NCBI GenBank assembly: GCA_013289785.1
Contig: JABCZE010000097.1
Span: forward strand, 1 to 6,348
Length of the DNA: 6,348 nt
Direction: 5' to 3'
From: Vulcanimicrobiota bacterium
Lineage (GTDB): Bacteria > Vulcanimicrobiota > Vulcanimicrobiia > Vulcanimicrobiales > Vulcanimicrobiaceae
In this document: positions 6,244-6,348 of the stretch, one piece after another
Layout of the letters: every line of letters starts with the position of its first letter
Position numbering within the stretch: the first letter of the stretch is position 1
Notes under the pieces: generated by a model
Database searches by the model: none
What the model was told of the DNA's origin: nothing
The model's input: the letters and a program-made list of their open reading frames with translations, nothing else
Position numbers and translations under genes: made by a program

Positions 6244-6348
6244 CTACATCGAGTCCGGTGCGCTGACGCCCGCCAGCGAGAGCGTGCGCGCGAGAACGCT
6301 CTTCGCTGCCAAGCAGAGCGCCAGACGCGCCAGCTGCACCTCGGGTTC
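6244..6348 (-). CDS. argS: Arginyl-tRNA synthetase, C-terminal end only (gene enters from the right edge)
   Basis: ArgS attaches arginine to its tRNA in the cytoplasm. Only the last 34 codons and the TAG stop (6246-6244) are inside the window. The fragment contains LARLALCLAAKSVLARTLSL followed by AGVSAPDSM, which matches the end of the DALR anticodon-binding domain: a helix rich in Leu, Ala and Arg, then the family's usual closing GV/I-x-x-x-E/D-x-M. The frame runs open off the right edge and is too short to be seen as a separate gene by length alone. The stop sits 3 bases before the GTG of the membrane protein, in the same frame. The identification rests on the C-terminal signature only. 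Confidence 0.8.
   Translation of the reverse strand, partial: EPEVQLARLALCLAAKSVLARTLSLAGVSAPDSM

Overview
The window is densely packed, high-GC bacterial DNA with two converging gene blocks. I find only 8 bases that lie in no proposed gene: 1655-1658, 4491 and 6241-6243. No RNA gene, insertion sequence, CRISPR array or origin is visible. The order pyrK-pyrD-pyrF-pyrE is the one known from the pyr operons of Bacillus and relatives. The high GC, the GTG starts and the weak or absent Shine-Dalgarno sites argue against a typical low-GC Firmicute. A high-GC lineage such as Eremiobacterota or Chloroflexi is my guess only; no 16S or other marker is present to decide it.

Left block, plus strand, 1-4490. 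It holds the end of pyrK (electron-transfer subunit), pyrD (class 1B dihydroorotate dehydrogenase), pyrF (OMP decarboxylase) and pyrE (orotate phosphoribosyltransferase), then a GNAT-family N-acetyltransferase and an AI-2E-family membrane protein. The first four cover the last steps of de novo UMP synthesis: dihydroorotate to orotate (PyrD with PyrK, passing electrons to NAD+), orotate to OMP (PyrE) and OMP to UMP (PyrF). Three of the five junctions are 4-base GTGA stop/start overlaps and one is a 16-base overlap. Only pyrF has a clear ribosome binding site of its own. The block therefore looks like one translationally coupled operon whose promoter lies left of the window.

Right block, minus strand, 6348-4492. 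It holds the last 34 codons of a gene that reads as arginyl-tRNA synthetase (argS). Three bases later, in the same frame, comes a 582-residue polytopic membrane protein that resembles GT-C glycosyltransferases. It converges on the AI-2E gene with one base between the two stop codons.

Most of the content is housekeeping, and I see no new multi-gene system. The points most worth a second look are: a short sequence inside pyrE that resembles a widely dispersed bacterial repeat and is read in frame; a PyrK lacking the usual Arg-Pro-x-Ser flavin motif and carrying a long loop in its iron-sulfur site; the repeated GTGA junctions; and a convergent junction with no room for a normal terminator.
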